From: a virus
IMG/VR virus record: IMGVR_UViG_3300028392_001365
Span: 1 to 37,439 of that record
DNA length: 37,439 nucleotides
Direction: 5' to 3' (one strand)
The translations under genes were made by a program, and so were the position numbers. Shown here piece by piece: positions 25,237 to 32,297 of this stretch. The notes beneath the pieces were generated by a model. That model was not told the origin of the DNA. It made no database searches and saw only the letters and a list, made by a program, of their open reading frames with translations. The first letter of the stretch is position 1. Each line of letters starts with the position of its first letter.

Positions 25237-25473
25237 ATGAAAGCGATATTAGAATTTGACTTAGATGAAGGACAAGATAAGATAGCGCATTTAAGATGTG
25301 TTAAAGCAGTAAACATGGCGATAGCACTATGGGACATGGATCAATACTTACGAGGACTTATTAAATATGGAGAGCTAGACGATGCTATTCATAAAACACT
25401 CGAAGAGACCAGAGATAAACTAAAGGAAATCATGAGTGAGAATTCAATTGACTTAGACGAATTATTAAATTAA
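25237..25473 (+). CDS. Conserved small phage protein (78 aa)
   Basis: I take the ATG at 25237 (MKAILEFDLDEGQDK), one base after the preceding stop, rather than an in-frame ATG at 25183 inside the previous gene. The pattern AILEFDLDE, ALWDMDQYLRGLIKYG and RDKLKEIMSENSIDLDE matches a family of short proteins I know from many unrelated phages, whose function is not established. The protein is mostly helical. Confidence 0.82.
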   Translation: MKAILEFDLDEGQDKIAHLRCVKAVNMAIALWDMDQYLRGLIKYGELDDAIHKTLEETRDKLKEIMSENSIDLDELLN

Positions 25474-25477
25474 AGTT

Positions 25478-26041
25478 ATGAAGATAAATAGAAAACGAGT
25501 TGCGTGGTACCTACAGAATATCAGAGCAAAGAACAAAGAACTAACAGATGAGCAGTTAATAGATAAGTTAGCAACATGGATGGAAACGAATCCTGAATGC
25601 ATAGACATAGACGGTGTATCCCATCCAGGTCGTTACTACTATTCTACTGTTGGTTACGGCATCTTCAGTTTATTGGGAGAAAGATACAGAATGGGTAGAG
25701 TAGAAATATTCGACAAGCAAAACGAAAGTGGATACCAAATAGCAGAAGGATCTTATTGCATGCCGTTTGTATCCGCTAATCAATTCGAAGACTTCATAGA
25801 GTCTATGGAAACGGATCTGCCTATAAGCATAAACATAGGGTCTCATGATTGGTGCGAACAAGCTTGCGCTATAGACTTAGGCTTCGAAAATGCAGAAGCA
25901 ATGAACGATAAAGCAAATGTCAAAGCGTATCGTGATAAGCTGAACGACGAATACGCAGTAGAAAATGGATACAAGGATTTTGCAGACTTATTATCTAAAA
26001 GTAAATGGAATAAACCAAAACAAGATGAAGATACAATATAA
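25478..26041 (+). CDS. Uncharacterised phage protein (187 aa)
   Basis: The leader is TAAAGTTATG. The protein opens with a basic helical segment (KINRKRVAWYLQNIRAKN). A mixed alpha/beta region with three Cys follows (EGSYCMPFVSANQFEDFIE, GSHDWCEQACAIDLGF), then a helical acidic end. No catalytic motif is recognisable. Its 3' end overlaps the next gene, which starts at 26025 in another frame. Confidence 0.78.
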   Translation: MKINRKRVAWYLQNIRAKNKELTDEQLIDKLATWMETNPECIDIDGVSHPGRYYYSTVGYGIFSLLGERYRMGRVEIFDKQNESGYQIAEGSYCMPFVSANQFEDFIESMETDLPISINIGSHDWCEQACAIDLGFENAEAMNDKANVKAYRDKLNDEYAVENGYKDFADLLSKSKWNKPKQDEDTI

Positions 26042-26711
26042 CATAAAAGAAATTAAACCAAAGGTATTTGCCGTGATAGTACCAGATAGATATCACAGAG
26101 CAATGTTATTCATGAGAGTACAAGAGTTCTACGAGTCTCCTAACCCTAAATTCAGAGGCAAAGCTTTTGAAATATGGGACTACATAGAGTGGTACAGCAG
26201 AAAACACTCCGATAATTTTAGTTACGCAGCAGATTGGGTAGGATTTAACTTTCCTTTAAAGGTGGCAGAAAAGTGTTACGATAAAATGGGAGAGAGGTAC
26301 ACATACTACACTCCTTACGATGCAACTATGGGTAAGATATTAGATCAGATTAGAGAGACCATTAATTTAAAGTACGGACCTAAATCCAAAGCATATATCA
26401 TTGGAGTAGCAGACACCGTATCTAGTACATTTCAACACGAATTATGTCATGCCTATTATCATATAGATAACAAGTATAAGACAGAAGTGGACGCCATTAC
26501 AAAAGAGATAGATCCTAAAACATACAACAGAATGTGTAAGAACTTAACAGATATGGGATATACGGAGCAGGTATTCTCTGACGAGATTCAGGCATACACG
26601 TGTATCGATTCAGATTACTTTGAATTCAATAACAAAATACCAGGAGGTAAATTAAACAAACTATCAAAGAAGTATAAACTTATATATGAAAAATATATCA
26701 ACCAAAAATAA
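26025..26711 (+). CDS. Putative HExxH metalloprotein 2
   Basis: I use the ATG at 26025 (MKIQYNIKEIKPK), giving 228 residues and 17 bases of overlap; the in-frame ATG at 25965 would deepen the overlap. The core is TFQHELCHAYYHID, with HELCH at residues 138-142, a further His146 and Glu154 (KTEVDAI), an arrangement that can complete a zinc site. The N-terminal half has basic and aromatic segments (FRGKAFEIWDYIEWYSRKH). It resembles phage zincin-like proteins. The peptidase function is inferred from the motif. Confidence 0.76.
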   Translation: MKIQYNIKEIKPKVFAVIVPDRYHRAMLFMRVQEFYESPNPKFRGKAFEIWDYIEWYSRKHSDNFSYAADWVGFNFPLKVAEKCYDKMGERYTYYTPYDATMGKILDQIRETINLKYGPKSKAYIIGVADTVSSTFQHELCHAYYHIDNKYKTEVDAITKEIDPKTYNRMCKNLTDMGYTEQVFSDEIQAYTCIDSDYFEFNNKIPGGKLNKLSKKYKLIYEKYINQK

Positions 26712-26808
26712 AGATAAAGAGAAGCTTCGTCTTAAGAAGTACGAAAAGGCCAAGAAACAAGCAATAGCAAATTTAACTAAAACAGAAAGAAAAGCATTAG
26801 GTTTATGA
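26686..26808 (+). CDS. Tiny lysine-rich protein (40 aa)
   Basis: A 40-residue ORF starts inside the end of the HELCH gene and stops on the ATGA overlap with the next start at 26805. It fills an otherwise noncoding gap of about 95 bases. The product is strongly basic and helical (STKNKDKEKLRLKKYEKAKK, then LTKTERKALGL), which would fit nucleic-acid binding. The overlap signature supports it being real. Confidence 0.6.
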   Translation: MKNISTKNKDKEKLRLKKYEKAKKQAIANLTKTERKALGL

Positions 26809-27200
26809 GCAATGAAAAAAATTGGGTAACAAGAGCCACGGCACAGAAGATATTGGATTGGTGTTACTTTACCTATGGAAGGTCTAAAATTAACGGCGCA
26901 TATCCAGCCCTAGAATTTAGGAAGCCTGATTATCTTTCAGGCGACGACTACGGATACTACGATGAGATAGATCAAACCATATTTGTTAATAGAGAGATTC
27001 ACCATGATCTAGCCGAGCTTGTTAAGACAATCATACACGAATACACACATTATGTTAAACATTCTATGCACGAGTATCAGATCTTGGCCAAATATCTGCC
27101 ACACCATCAGAATCCTTTGGAGAAGGACGCTTTAAAGGTAGAGAGAAGAGATTATAAAAAATGTCTTAGATTTCTTAAAAAAGAATACAACATTGGTTAA
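26805..27200 (+). CDS. Putative HExxH metalloprotein 3
   Basis: This 131-residue protein has HEYTH at residues 78-82 within VKTIIHEYTHYVKHSMHEYQ, preceded by a short strand (DQTIFVNREIHHD). It is compact, and the later NPLEKDALKVERRD could supply a third metal ligand. This composition matches small SprT-like or IrrE-like metallopeptidase domains in phages, and it is the clearest of the three HExxH proteins. A structural zinc role remains possible. Confidence 0.8.
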   Translation: MSNEKNWVTRATAQKILDWCYFTYGRSKINGAYPALEFRKPDYLSGDDYGYYDEIDQTIFVNREIHHDLAELVKTIIHEYTHYVKHSMHEYQILAKYLPHHQNPLEKDALKVERRDYKKCLRFLKKEYNIG

Positions 27201-27206
27201 CCACAA

Positions 27207-27214
27207 ATATTTAT
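27207..27214 (+). promoter_or_regulatory. ATATTTAT motif
   Basis: ATATTTAT lies in the 23-base gap after the HEYTH gene, 9 bases before the ATG at 27224. The preceding base A gives AATATTTAT, as at 19160-19168 and 30826-30834. The element recurs in five short gaps of the window; it is a possible promoter box. Confidence 0.3.
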
Positions 27215-27223
27215 GTTCAGGAT

Positions 27224-27439
27224 ATGTTAATTTACGACCAACTAGATAAAATAGCGGAAGAGGCGCAGATTCCTACCGAGCTACACGAATACCTACACAT
27301 AAACAGTAGAGAGGTTTGGGTAGACACAATGGTTTTGCTAATAGATACTGGGCAGATCAAAGTAAATGCAAGACAAATCAAAGTTTTAGCAGAGAATTGG
27401 GAAGATTTATTGTGTAGGAAGTATTCAAATTTAAACTAA
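27224..27439 (+). CDS. Uncharacterised small phage protein (71 aa)
   Basis: The protein is helical and acidic (YDQLDKIAEEAQIPTELHEY, SREVWVDTMVLLIDTG). It may open the short unit of genes to 28265, as an ATATTTAT motif lies just upstream. The next gene starts 4 bases after its stop. No known domain. Confidence 0.75.
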   Translation: MLIYDQLDKIAEEAQIPTELHEYLHINSREVWVDTMVLLIDTGQIKVNARQIKVLAENWEDLLCRKYSNLN

Positions 27440-27443
27440 AACG

Positions 27444-27737
27444 ATGACGATTTTACAAACAACGGTTGATAGCGCTAGTGTAGGTTCCGCTTTTATGCAA
27501 TACGGCATATTGGGAATATTAGCATTTTTATTAGGTTACTTTGCATGGCAACAGTACTTAAGACTTGTTAAGAAGAACGAACAGCTAGAAGAAAAGATAG
27601 ACAAGCTACAAGAGCAGATGTTAAAGATAATTGTAGAAGAGAGAGACAGATTAGATACCCTAATAAGGGATAACACAGCCGCTCTACAAGAACTTCAGAG
27701 AACTATATACAAATACATGGTTAAAAGCAAGGAGTAA
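27444..27737 (+). CDS. Membrane-anchored coiled-coil protein, holin-like
   Basis: The 97-residue protein has one hydrophobic segment (about residues 15-33, YGILGILAFLLGYFAWQQY). It is followed by a long heptad-like helix (KKNEQLEEKIDKLQEQMLKI, then a second DRLDTLIRDNTAALQEL stretch). The N-out single pass with a charged cytoplasmic coiled coil resembles BhlA-type holins and other phage membrane-anchored factors, so lysis is one option. It shares one base with the following gene. Confidence 0.72.
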   Translation: MTILQTTVDSASVGSAFMQYGILGILAFLLGYFAWQQYLRLVKKNEQLEEKIDKLQEQMLKIIVEERDRLDTLIRDNTAALQELQRTIYKYMVKSKE

Positions 27738-28048
27738 TGGAAACTAAAAGATCTACGCTAACGAAAATGGGAGATAAATTAATCAAAGCATTTGAATTGG
27801 CAGAATCTTTTAAGAACAGACAGAAAAACAAGGACTTATCGTACGATCAAAAATTAGTGGTATTAAAAGAGGCCTTATCAAAAGAATACAAACAGTGTAT
27901 TGAAGGTTCCAGAATATCAGGTTTATTTGCAGCTAAGAGACAAGTAGTAGAGAAGCACATACAATTTGTAAAGACAGTGCAAAACAAAAAGGTTTTAATT
28001 GAAAGCGAAAAACAAATTATAGACACACTCATCTCTAAATACACATAA
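27737..28048 (+). CDS. Uncharacterised basic helical protein (103 aa)
   Basis: This protein is almost entirely helical and lysine-rich (KMGDKLIKAFELAESFKNRQ, KLVVLKEALSKEYKQ, EKQIIDTLISKYT). It starts on the stop of the membrane protein (TAATG), suggesting the two are made together. No known motif is found. A nucleic-acid or membrane partner role would be guesswork. Confidence 0.75.
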   Translation: METKRSTLTKMGDKLIKAFELAESFKNRQKNKDLSYDQKLVVLKEALSKEYKQCIEGSRISGLFAAKRQVVEKHIQFVKTVQNKKVLIESEKQIIDTLISKYT

Positions 28049-28064
28049 ACTCCATCTAAAGGTT

Positions 28065-28265
28065 ATGAAACAATTGTTTACGAAAAAGTTTGGTAAGAAG
28101 ATCGCTATCAAACCGTGCAGCTCAGATCAAATCGGTTGCGACTATCACATGGATCTATTCGGTAAGGCATGCTCATCGTGCCCATATCAGCCATCTAACA
28201 AGACCAAATTCTTTACTTTCGGAGCTCCCAAGTCTGCCCCATTGGTCCAAAAACAAAAAGCTTAG
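28065..28265 (+). CDS. Small cysteine-rich protein (66 aa)
   Basis: It has four cysteines (Cys18, Cys25, Cys36, Cys39) with His28 between them, a possible small zinc site around CDYHMDLFGKACSSC, and basic flanks. It ends just before noncoding region 2. The leader AAAGGTTATG fits the genome's usual start context. It may be a regulator, but no family is recognised. Confidence 0.65.
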   Translation: MKQLFTKKFGKKIAIKPCSSDQIGCDYHMDLFGKACSSCPYQPSNKTKFFTFGAPKSAPLVQKQKA

Positions 28266-28320
28266 TATATTATAGTCATTTGGTACAAAGCGTGCCAAAA
28301 GAGCCCAAAATAAGCCCTTT

Positions 28321-28352
28321 CATGCGTATTGGAAACCAATCAGTTATGCATG
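28321..28352 (-). repeat. AACnnrTTGG repeat, copy E
   Basis: On the minus strand it reads CATGCATAACTGATTGGTTT followed by CCAATACGCATG. Its core is identical to copies B and D. It also contains its own short hairpin, ATTGG-AAA-CCAAT, at 28328-28340, and is bounded by CATGC/GCATG. Confidence 0.8.
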
Positions 28353-28360
28353 CTAAAAAA

Positions 28361-28395
28361 CGATATACATAACGCGTTGGTTCTCTATGAAGAAC
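28361..28395 (+). repeat. AACnnrTTGG repeat, copy F
   Basis: The copy includes ATACATAACGCGTTGGTTCT, sharing AACGCGTTGG with copy A and GTTCTCTAT plus AAGAA with copy D. The 15-base arms at 28334-28348 (copy E) and 28368-28382 (copy F) are inverted to each other with 12 of 15 positions paired. Confidence 0.8.
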
Positions 28396-28441
28396 TTTTA
28401 AGATACTTGATAAATAATTTTTTTGTTTCGGAGGATAGTAG

Positions 28442-28451
28442 TACTTTTACC
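28442..28451 (+). promoter_or_regulatory. Candidate promoter element TACTTTTACC
   Basis: The element lies 57 bases before the ATG at 28509 and matches TAATTTTACC at 21165 in nine of ten positions. TTTG at 28422-28425, 16 bases upstream, could act as a -33 element. The downstream leader has no SD sequence. Tentative. Confidence 0.35.
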
Positions 28452-28508
28452 CTGTTGCTGCCAAATAAGGCATCATATATACAAATTTTTTAATATTAAA
28501 TAAAAGTT

Positions 28509-29432
28509 ATGAATACACTACAAACTACGTTGACCGCGTTACAGTCACAATTGGAATCTCAAAAAGAAGCGTCTAAGTATTACTACGACAATGTCTTTAG
28601 TAAAGAAGTTGCTACGTTAGAAGCAAGTATCGTTGAATGGTTTTACAAATTTACTGGTGAAACTTACACAATTAAGATCGAAAGTGGTGGAGAAACATTA
28701 CAGATCTATTCATCTGAAGCAGACGTAAAAGATATGTGGAGACACAATGCTATTACCATAAACTATTACTCTAGGTACAAAGAAGAGGCTAAAGCAAAAT
28801 TAAGTTTCTATTCTAAAGAGTGCGAGTACGACGATACTAAGACTATTGCTTACTTAAAAACTTTAGGTATGGTTGCAGTTTTGTTGAATCAAATCAATTT
28901 TATGATGCCAGTATGGAAAGCTGAGTATCAACAGTACGCACAAAAACGTTACGCTACATTCGAGCAACCAATATCTCACACAGAATTTGCTATACGTAAA
29001 ACAGAAGCTGAAATATTAGAACAAGGTCTCGCTTCTTACAAGCAAGCTGGATTCACGCATACTATATCTTCTCGTACTGAGTGCGAAAGACAATATAACA
29101 TTGATAGAGATCTCGAAGGAGCTTATACGCTAGAAACAAAACCTCAGTACTTCGATCTACAAACTGGTAGAGGTAGATACGACAACGTACGAGTGTATGC
29201 ATTCGAAGTTGTAGGTCATATCAAAAATGGTAAGGTAGAGATGAACATAAAGACTACTGCTGTAGAAGACGGATCATTCAGTCCTATAGTTGTTACTAAA
29301 GCAAGATTCGACGACTTCATTGCAACTGTATACAATTGGGAGAACTTTGATAGCGTTAAATACAATGCCAAGCAAACTGAAAGGTATCTTGATCACATGA
29401 GTAAATTTACTACTGTAGTAGAAGTAGCTTAA
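28509..29432 (+). CDS. Uncharacterised phage protein (307 aa)
   Basis: This is the first gene after noncoding region 2, with a TAAAAGTTATG leader. The N terminus is a coiled-coil-like helix (TLTALQSQLESQKEASKYY). A beta-rich middle follows (ETYTIKIESGGETLQIYSSE), then long helices and a C-terminal beta part with YDNVRVYAFEVVGHIKNGKV. It is soluble, without cysteine clusters. I recognise no family. It is a large gene directly behind a regulatory region, which suggests strong or early expression. Confidence 0.78.
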   Translation: MNTLQTTLTALQSQLESQKEASKYYYDNVFSKEVATLEASIVEWFYKFTGETYTIKIESGGETLQIYSSEADVKDMWRHNAITINYYSRYKEEAKAKLSFYSKECEYDDTKTIAYLKTLGMVAVLLNQINFMMPVWKAEYQQYAQKRYATFEQPISHTEFAIRKTEAEILEQGLASYKQAGFTHTISSRTECERQYNIDRDLEGAYTLETKPQYFDLQTGRGRYDNVRVYAFEVVGHIKNGKVEMNIKTTAVEDGSFSPIVVTKARFDDFIATVYNWENFDSVKYNAKQTERYLDHMSKFTTVVEVA

Positions 29433-29455
29433 TTAATAACATAAAAATAAAGTAT

Positions 29456-29683
29456 ATGAAATTGTATGCACTTATTATTAGTAACGAAGATTATGTAGAT
29501 ACTACGTTATTCGACGATCTACAAAAGGTTACCGAAGCCTTCGATAACATACCAGGAACAAGGATTCGATTTGACAATCAAGATCAGATAGTGGTCGCAG
29601 AATTAGATGGCTTAGAATATAGCTTTGGCTTCGGATCACGCGGAAATTTTTATGGTGGACAAATCATTTTAGAAAACAATTAA
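29456..29683 (+). CDS. Uncharacterised small phage protein (75 aa)
   Basis: The protein is mostly beta (KLYALIISNEDYVDTTLFD, IVVAELDGLEYSFGFGS) with a short acidic helix. No motif recognised. It lies between the 307-residue gene and the GLDMYL gene in tight tandem. Confidence 0.72.
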   Translation: MKLYALIISNEDYVDTTLFDDLQKVTEAFDNIPGTRIRFDNQDQIVVAELDGLEYSFGFGSRGNFYGGQIILENN

Positions 29684-29695
29684 AAAATAAAAGTT

Positions 29696-30160
29696 ATGGG
29701 ATTAGACATGTATTTGTACAAAAAAACATTCTTATACACAGGAGAATGGGTACGCGAAGAAGAAAGATGCGACGTAGTAGTTACACAAGGCGGTGAGCCT
29801 CATCCTACCATCAATCCAAAAAAGATTGAATACATAGTAGAAGAGGTCGGATATTGGCGCAAAGCAAATCAGATTCACAATTGGTTCGTAAAGAACGTAC
29901 AGAAAGGCGAAGACGATTGCAGAGAGTATCGTGTAGACTACGAACAATTACGAGATCTGTTGAATGCTTGCGAAGACGTATTAGACGATCATAGCAAAGC
30001 AGAGCAGTTATTACCATCAAGCTCAGGCTTTTTCTTTGGTAATACAGAGTACGACGACTACTATTTTGAAAAAGTACAGAACACGTACGATATCTTAATG
30101 AGTATCGTGTCAGCAGGAGATGCAGATACAGCAGAGTACACATATCAATCAAGTTGGTAA
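29696..30160 (+). CDS. Conserved phage protein of the MGLDMYL type
   Basis: The 154-residue protein opens MGLDMYLYKKTFL and has VGYWRKANQIHNWFVKNVQ and YEQLRDLLNACEDVL. This combination is widespread in small proteins of unrelated phages and prophages whose function is not known to me. The W-R-K-N-x-I-H-x-W block is highly conserved and could form an active or binding site. The leader is ATAAAAGTTATG. Confidence 0.85.
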   Translation: MGLDMYLYKKTFLYTGEWVREEERCDVVVTQGGEPHPTINPKKIEYIVEEVGYWRKANQIHNWFVKNVQKGEDDCREYRVDYEQLRDLLNACEDVLDDHSKAEQLLPSSSGFFFGNTEYDDYYFEKVQNTYDILMSIVSAGDADTAEYTYQSSW

Positions 30161-30180
30161 CATATAAAACAAATAAACAC

Positions 30181-30441
30181 ATGAAAACATTCAGCGATTT
30201 AGAATTTAAAACCCATCCAATGGGTTCAGGTATCATTAGTCGTATCAAATTTGATAATGGATACGGCGCATCAGTAGTCAAAGGACCGCACACTTACGGT
30301 GGAAACGAAGGACTATACGAGTTAGCTGTGACAGACAGTAATGATGATCTAACGTATAGTACACCAGTGACCAACGATGTAGAAGGTTATTTGACAGAAG
30401 AAGCGGTAACAAAATTATTAGAACAAATCCAAAATTTATAA
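30181..30441 (+). CDS. Conserved small phage protein (86 aa)
   Basis: I use the ATG at 30181 (MKTFSDLEF) rather than the in-frame ATG at 30154 inside the previous gene. The pattern ISRIKFDNGYGASVVKG, GLYELAVTD and NDVEGYLTEEAVTKLLEQIQ matches short proteins found in many phages, function unknown to me. It looks beta-rich with a C-terminal helix. Confidence 0.83.
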   Translation: MKTFSDLEFKTHPMGSGIISRIKFDNGYGASVVKGPHTYGGNEGLYELAVTDSNDDLTYSTPVTNDVEGYLTEEAVTKLLEQIQNL

Positions 30442-30444
30442 ACT

Positions 30445-30615
30445 ATGTTTGAAGAAATTGAAATTGGCGACATTTACAACGAGAACGAAGACGAACTAAT
30501 AGAGACTATCGAAGAACTCGAGAAGGAAGTTAAGTTCTACCTCGCTCAAGGAAACAAGACAGCAGCTAAATTGATTCAGCAGCAAATTAAGGACATTAAA
30601 AAAGTACACTTCTAA
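30445..30615 (+). CDS. Tiny acidic coiled-coil protein (56 aa)
   Basis: This 56-residue ORF exactly fills the gap between its neighbours: it starts 3 bases after the previous stop, and its TAA shares one base with the next ATG. It is strongly acidic and helical at first (IGDIYNENEDELIETIEELE) and ends basic (IKDIKKVHF). Spacing and composition support a real gene; no function is evident. Confidence 0.65.
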   Translation: MFEEIEIGDIYNENEDELIETIEELEKEVKFYLAQGNKTAAKLIQQQIKDIKKVHF

Positions 30616-30827
30616 TGAATAAAAAGTATTGCAAAATATGTAACAAAGAGATCCACCCTAAAAGAGTGGCGCTAGGATATGGCACCACATGCGTAGACCA
30701 CAGCACAGCAGAGAGATTCACAGGTCACTTGATCGTGGATGGTAAGACAGATTATTCAATACAGATAATTAAAGACCCTGAGGTAGGCAAGAAGCTTAAA
30801 CAGCTGGCTCAGGCTTCAATTGGCTAA
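30615..30827 (+). CDS. Small zinc-finger-like phage protein (70 aa)
   Basis: CKIC (Cys6, Cys9), then RVALGYGTTCVDHS with Cys26 and His29, give a probable C2HC-type zinc site. The block matches small CxxCg...GygttC..HS proteins seen in cyanophages and other phages. The rest is beta-rich (TGHLIVDGKTDYSIQIIKD). The role is unknown. Confidence 0.8.
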   Translation: MNKKYCKICNKEIHPKRVALGYGTTCVDHSTAERFTGHLIVDGKTDYSIQIIKDPEVGKKLKQLAQASIG

Positions 30828-30834
30828 TATTTAT
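30827..30834 (+). promoter_or_regulatory. ATATTTAT motif
   Basis: ATATTTAT overlaps the stop codon of the zinc-finger gene and ends 17 bases before the ATG at 30852. Fourth of five such octamers in short gaps. A promoter role is inferred only from recurrence. Confidence 0.3.
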
Positions 30835-30851
30835 TAACACAAACAAAACAC

Positions 30852-31145
30852 ATGAGCTACATAAAACCAATTGAGTATTCAAACTATATCGCGAATCTAC
30901 TATCTGAAGGCATAGAAGAGACTCCGGAAATGGGCGCTATGAAAACAGTTTCCGTTAAAGAGGCAATCAAGAATCTTACCACGGACGAGAGAGAGCAGTT
31001 ACAAGATTACGCTGCATCTTTAGTTGAGATACATAAGGAAATGAAAAGATTAGTCGCAAAAGGGAAGAAAGGCACTAATGTACAAGAGGAAACCGGCGGA
31101 GACATGATGAATTTAACCATGCCAACTACAGAAGAGAACATTTAA
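30852..31145 (+). CDS. Uncharacterised helical protein (97 aa)
   Basis: The protein starts SYIKPIEYSNYIANLLSEGI and has a helical core (VKEAIKNLTTDEREQLQDYA, VEIHKEMKRLVAKGKK). It ends in a methionine/threonine-rich tail (DMMNLTMPTTEEN). No motif recognised. It follows an ATATTTAT motif and leads to the membrane-protein gene. Confidence 0.75.
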   Translation: MSYIKPIEYSNYIANLLSEGIEETPEMGAMKTVSVKEAIKNLTTDEREQLQDYAASLVEIHKEMKRLVAKGKKGTNVQEETGGDMMNLTMPTTEENI

Positions 31146-31163
31146 TCAACACACAAATTAGTT

Positions 31164-31502
31164 ATGAATTTATTTTACGGTATTTTATTTGGCCTAATCG
31201 GGCAGATCGGATCTTTTATGCAATTGCAAGGCGGTATAAAATATGGGTGGTATCCCAAATATTTGTGGGCATCTATGCTTTGCGCCATACCATTAAGTTG
31301 GTTCTATTTAAAGTCGGTACAGTATTTTGTTAAAGCATTTGAAGGCGAGATATGGCCAAGCAGATTACTTGGATTCTCTTTAGGTATCATTACGTTTACT
31401 TTAATGAGTGGCATCCTATTTAAAGAACCATTCACAGCAAAAACAATCATATCTATTCTATTAGGATTTGCTATAGTGGCAATTCAGGTACTTTGGAGAT
31501 AG
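31164..31502 (+). CDS. Four-helix membrane protein, SMR/EamA-like
   Basis: The 112-residue protein has four hydrophobic stretches (about residues 3-20, 32-52, 66-84 and 93-111; for example LFYGILFGLIGQIGSFMQLQ and IISILLGFAIVAIQVLW). Length, four-pass topology and the GILFKEPFTAKTIISILLG segment resemble small multidrug-resistance/EamA-type half transporters. It lacks a clear conserved N-terminal glutamate, so transport activity is uncertain. It is unusual beside nuclease and phosphoesterase genes. Confidence 0.75.
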   Translation: MNLFYGILFGLIGQIGSFMQLQGGIKYGWYPKYLWASMLCAIPLSWFYLKSVQYFVKAFEGEIWPSRLLGFSLGIITFTLMSGILFKEPFTAKTIISILLGFAIVAIQVLWR

Positions 31503-31539
31503 ATTTTATCAGCATTATTAATTAGATTAAATTTAAGTT

Positions 31540-32292
31540 ATGAAAACGATTATCATAGGCGATGTCCATGGTAGAGACCAATGGAAACAAATAGTAGCAC
31601 AAGAGACTGATGCCGACAAGGTCATATTCTTAGGTGATTATTTCGATTCTTTTGATATTTCTGCTGTAGAACAGATGCACAACTTCAAAGAGATCGTAGA
31701 ATTCAAAGAGACTAGCGGTAAACAAGTTATCATGTTATTAGGTAACCACGACCATCACTACTATCCAGGCATTAACGATTCAAGTACTTCAGGTTATCAG
31801 ACAAGAATGGCGTTCGTAATAAAGCAATTAGTAGAAGAGAACAAGCAACACTTTCAGATGGCATACAGAGAAGGCGAATTCGTATTTAGCCACGCAGGTT
31901 TTAGTTCAGAATGGTTGGACGACACAGTTATAGGTTGGACATTGGATAATATGATAGATAAAGTAAACGAGTTATTGCGATATGCACCACACGCTCTCGA
32001 TTATAGATCTTTTAAAATGTTTGGTACAACAGAATGGGCTGGCGCAGGTGGATACGGTAACGAGACATATCAAGGACCGATGTGGATAAGACCTAAAGCT
32101 TTAATGGATGCTAATAAGAAAACTCTACGTAAGAAGATTATTCAAGTGGTTGGTCACACATACCAGAACGAGATAGACAAAGAAGGCAAGGCAACAGGAG
32201 GTAGATACTACTTCGTAGATGTACAAGAGACAAGTCAAGAGTATATGATTATTACCGACGGACAAATATCATTTAATAAAATAAAAAAATAA
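31540..32292 (+). CDS. Calcineurin-like metallophosphoesterase
   Basis: The 250-residue protein has the complete two-metal signature: GDVHGR (Asp8, His10), FLGDYFDSF (Asp33), LLGNHDHH (Asn69, His70), FSHAGF (His118) and VVGHTYQ near residue 205. This is the PPP/ApaH/PrpE arrangement, related to lambda PPase. Substrates in phage relatives include phosphoproteins and nucleotides such as cyclic or 2',3'-phosphates, so the exact target is open. The leader is AAGTTATG. Confidence 0.92.
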   Translation: MKTIIIGDVHGRDQWKQIVAQETDADKVIFLGDYFDSFDISAVEQMHNFKEIVEFKETSGKQVIMLLGNHDHHYYPGINDSSTSGYQTRMAFVIKQLVEENKQHFQMAYREGEFVFSHAGFSSEWLDDTVIGWTLDNMIDKVNELLRYAPHALDYRSFKMFGTTEWAGAGGYGNETYQGPMWIRPKALMDANKKTLRKKIIQVVGHTYQNEIDKEGKATGGRYYFVDVQETSQEYMIITDGQISFNKIKK

Positions 32293-32297
32293 AAGTT

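Larger units (their letters stand above)
28266..28508. other. Noncoding repeat-bearing region 2
   Basis: No convincing ORF is found in these 243 bases. The region contains repeat copies E and F as an inverted pair, a small ATTGG-AAA-CCAAT hairpin (28328-28340), and a promoter-like TACTTTTACC near its right end. It has the same plan as the region at 20968-21195, at the head of another module of small genes. Confidence 0.7.

Noticed and set aside
28090-28275. A second ORF in another frame over the cysteine-rich gene
   Set aside because: It lies inside the 28065 gene, lacks a leader and has unnatural composition; the cysteine-rich reading is better placed.
20968-28395. The AACnnrTTGG repeats as integron attC sites
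   Set aside because: The GTTRRRY and RYYYAAC core boxes are not present, there is no integron integrase in the window, and repeats flank gene modules rather than single cassettes.
20968-28395. The repeats as a CRISPR array
   Set aside because: Copies are irregular in spacing and orientation, and there are no uniform spacers or cas genes.
29811-30293. A 160-residue minus-strand ORF
   Set aside because: It is the antisense shadow of the conserved GLDMYL gene and its neighbour on the + strand, with odd composition and no leader.
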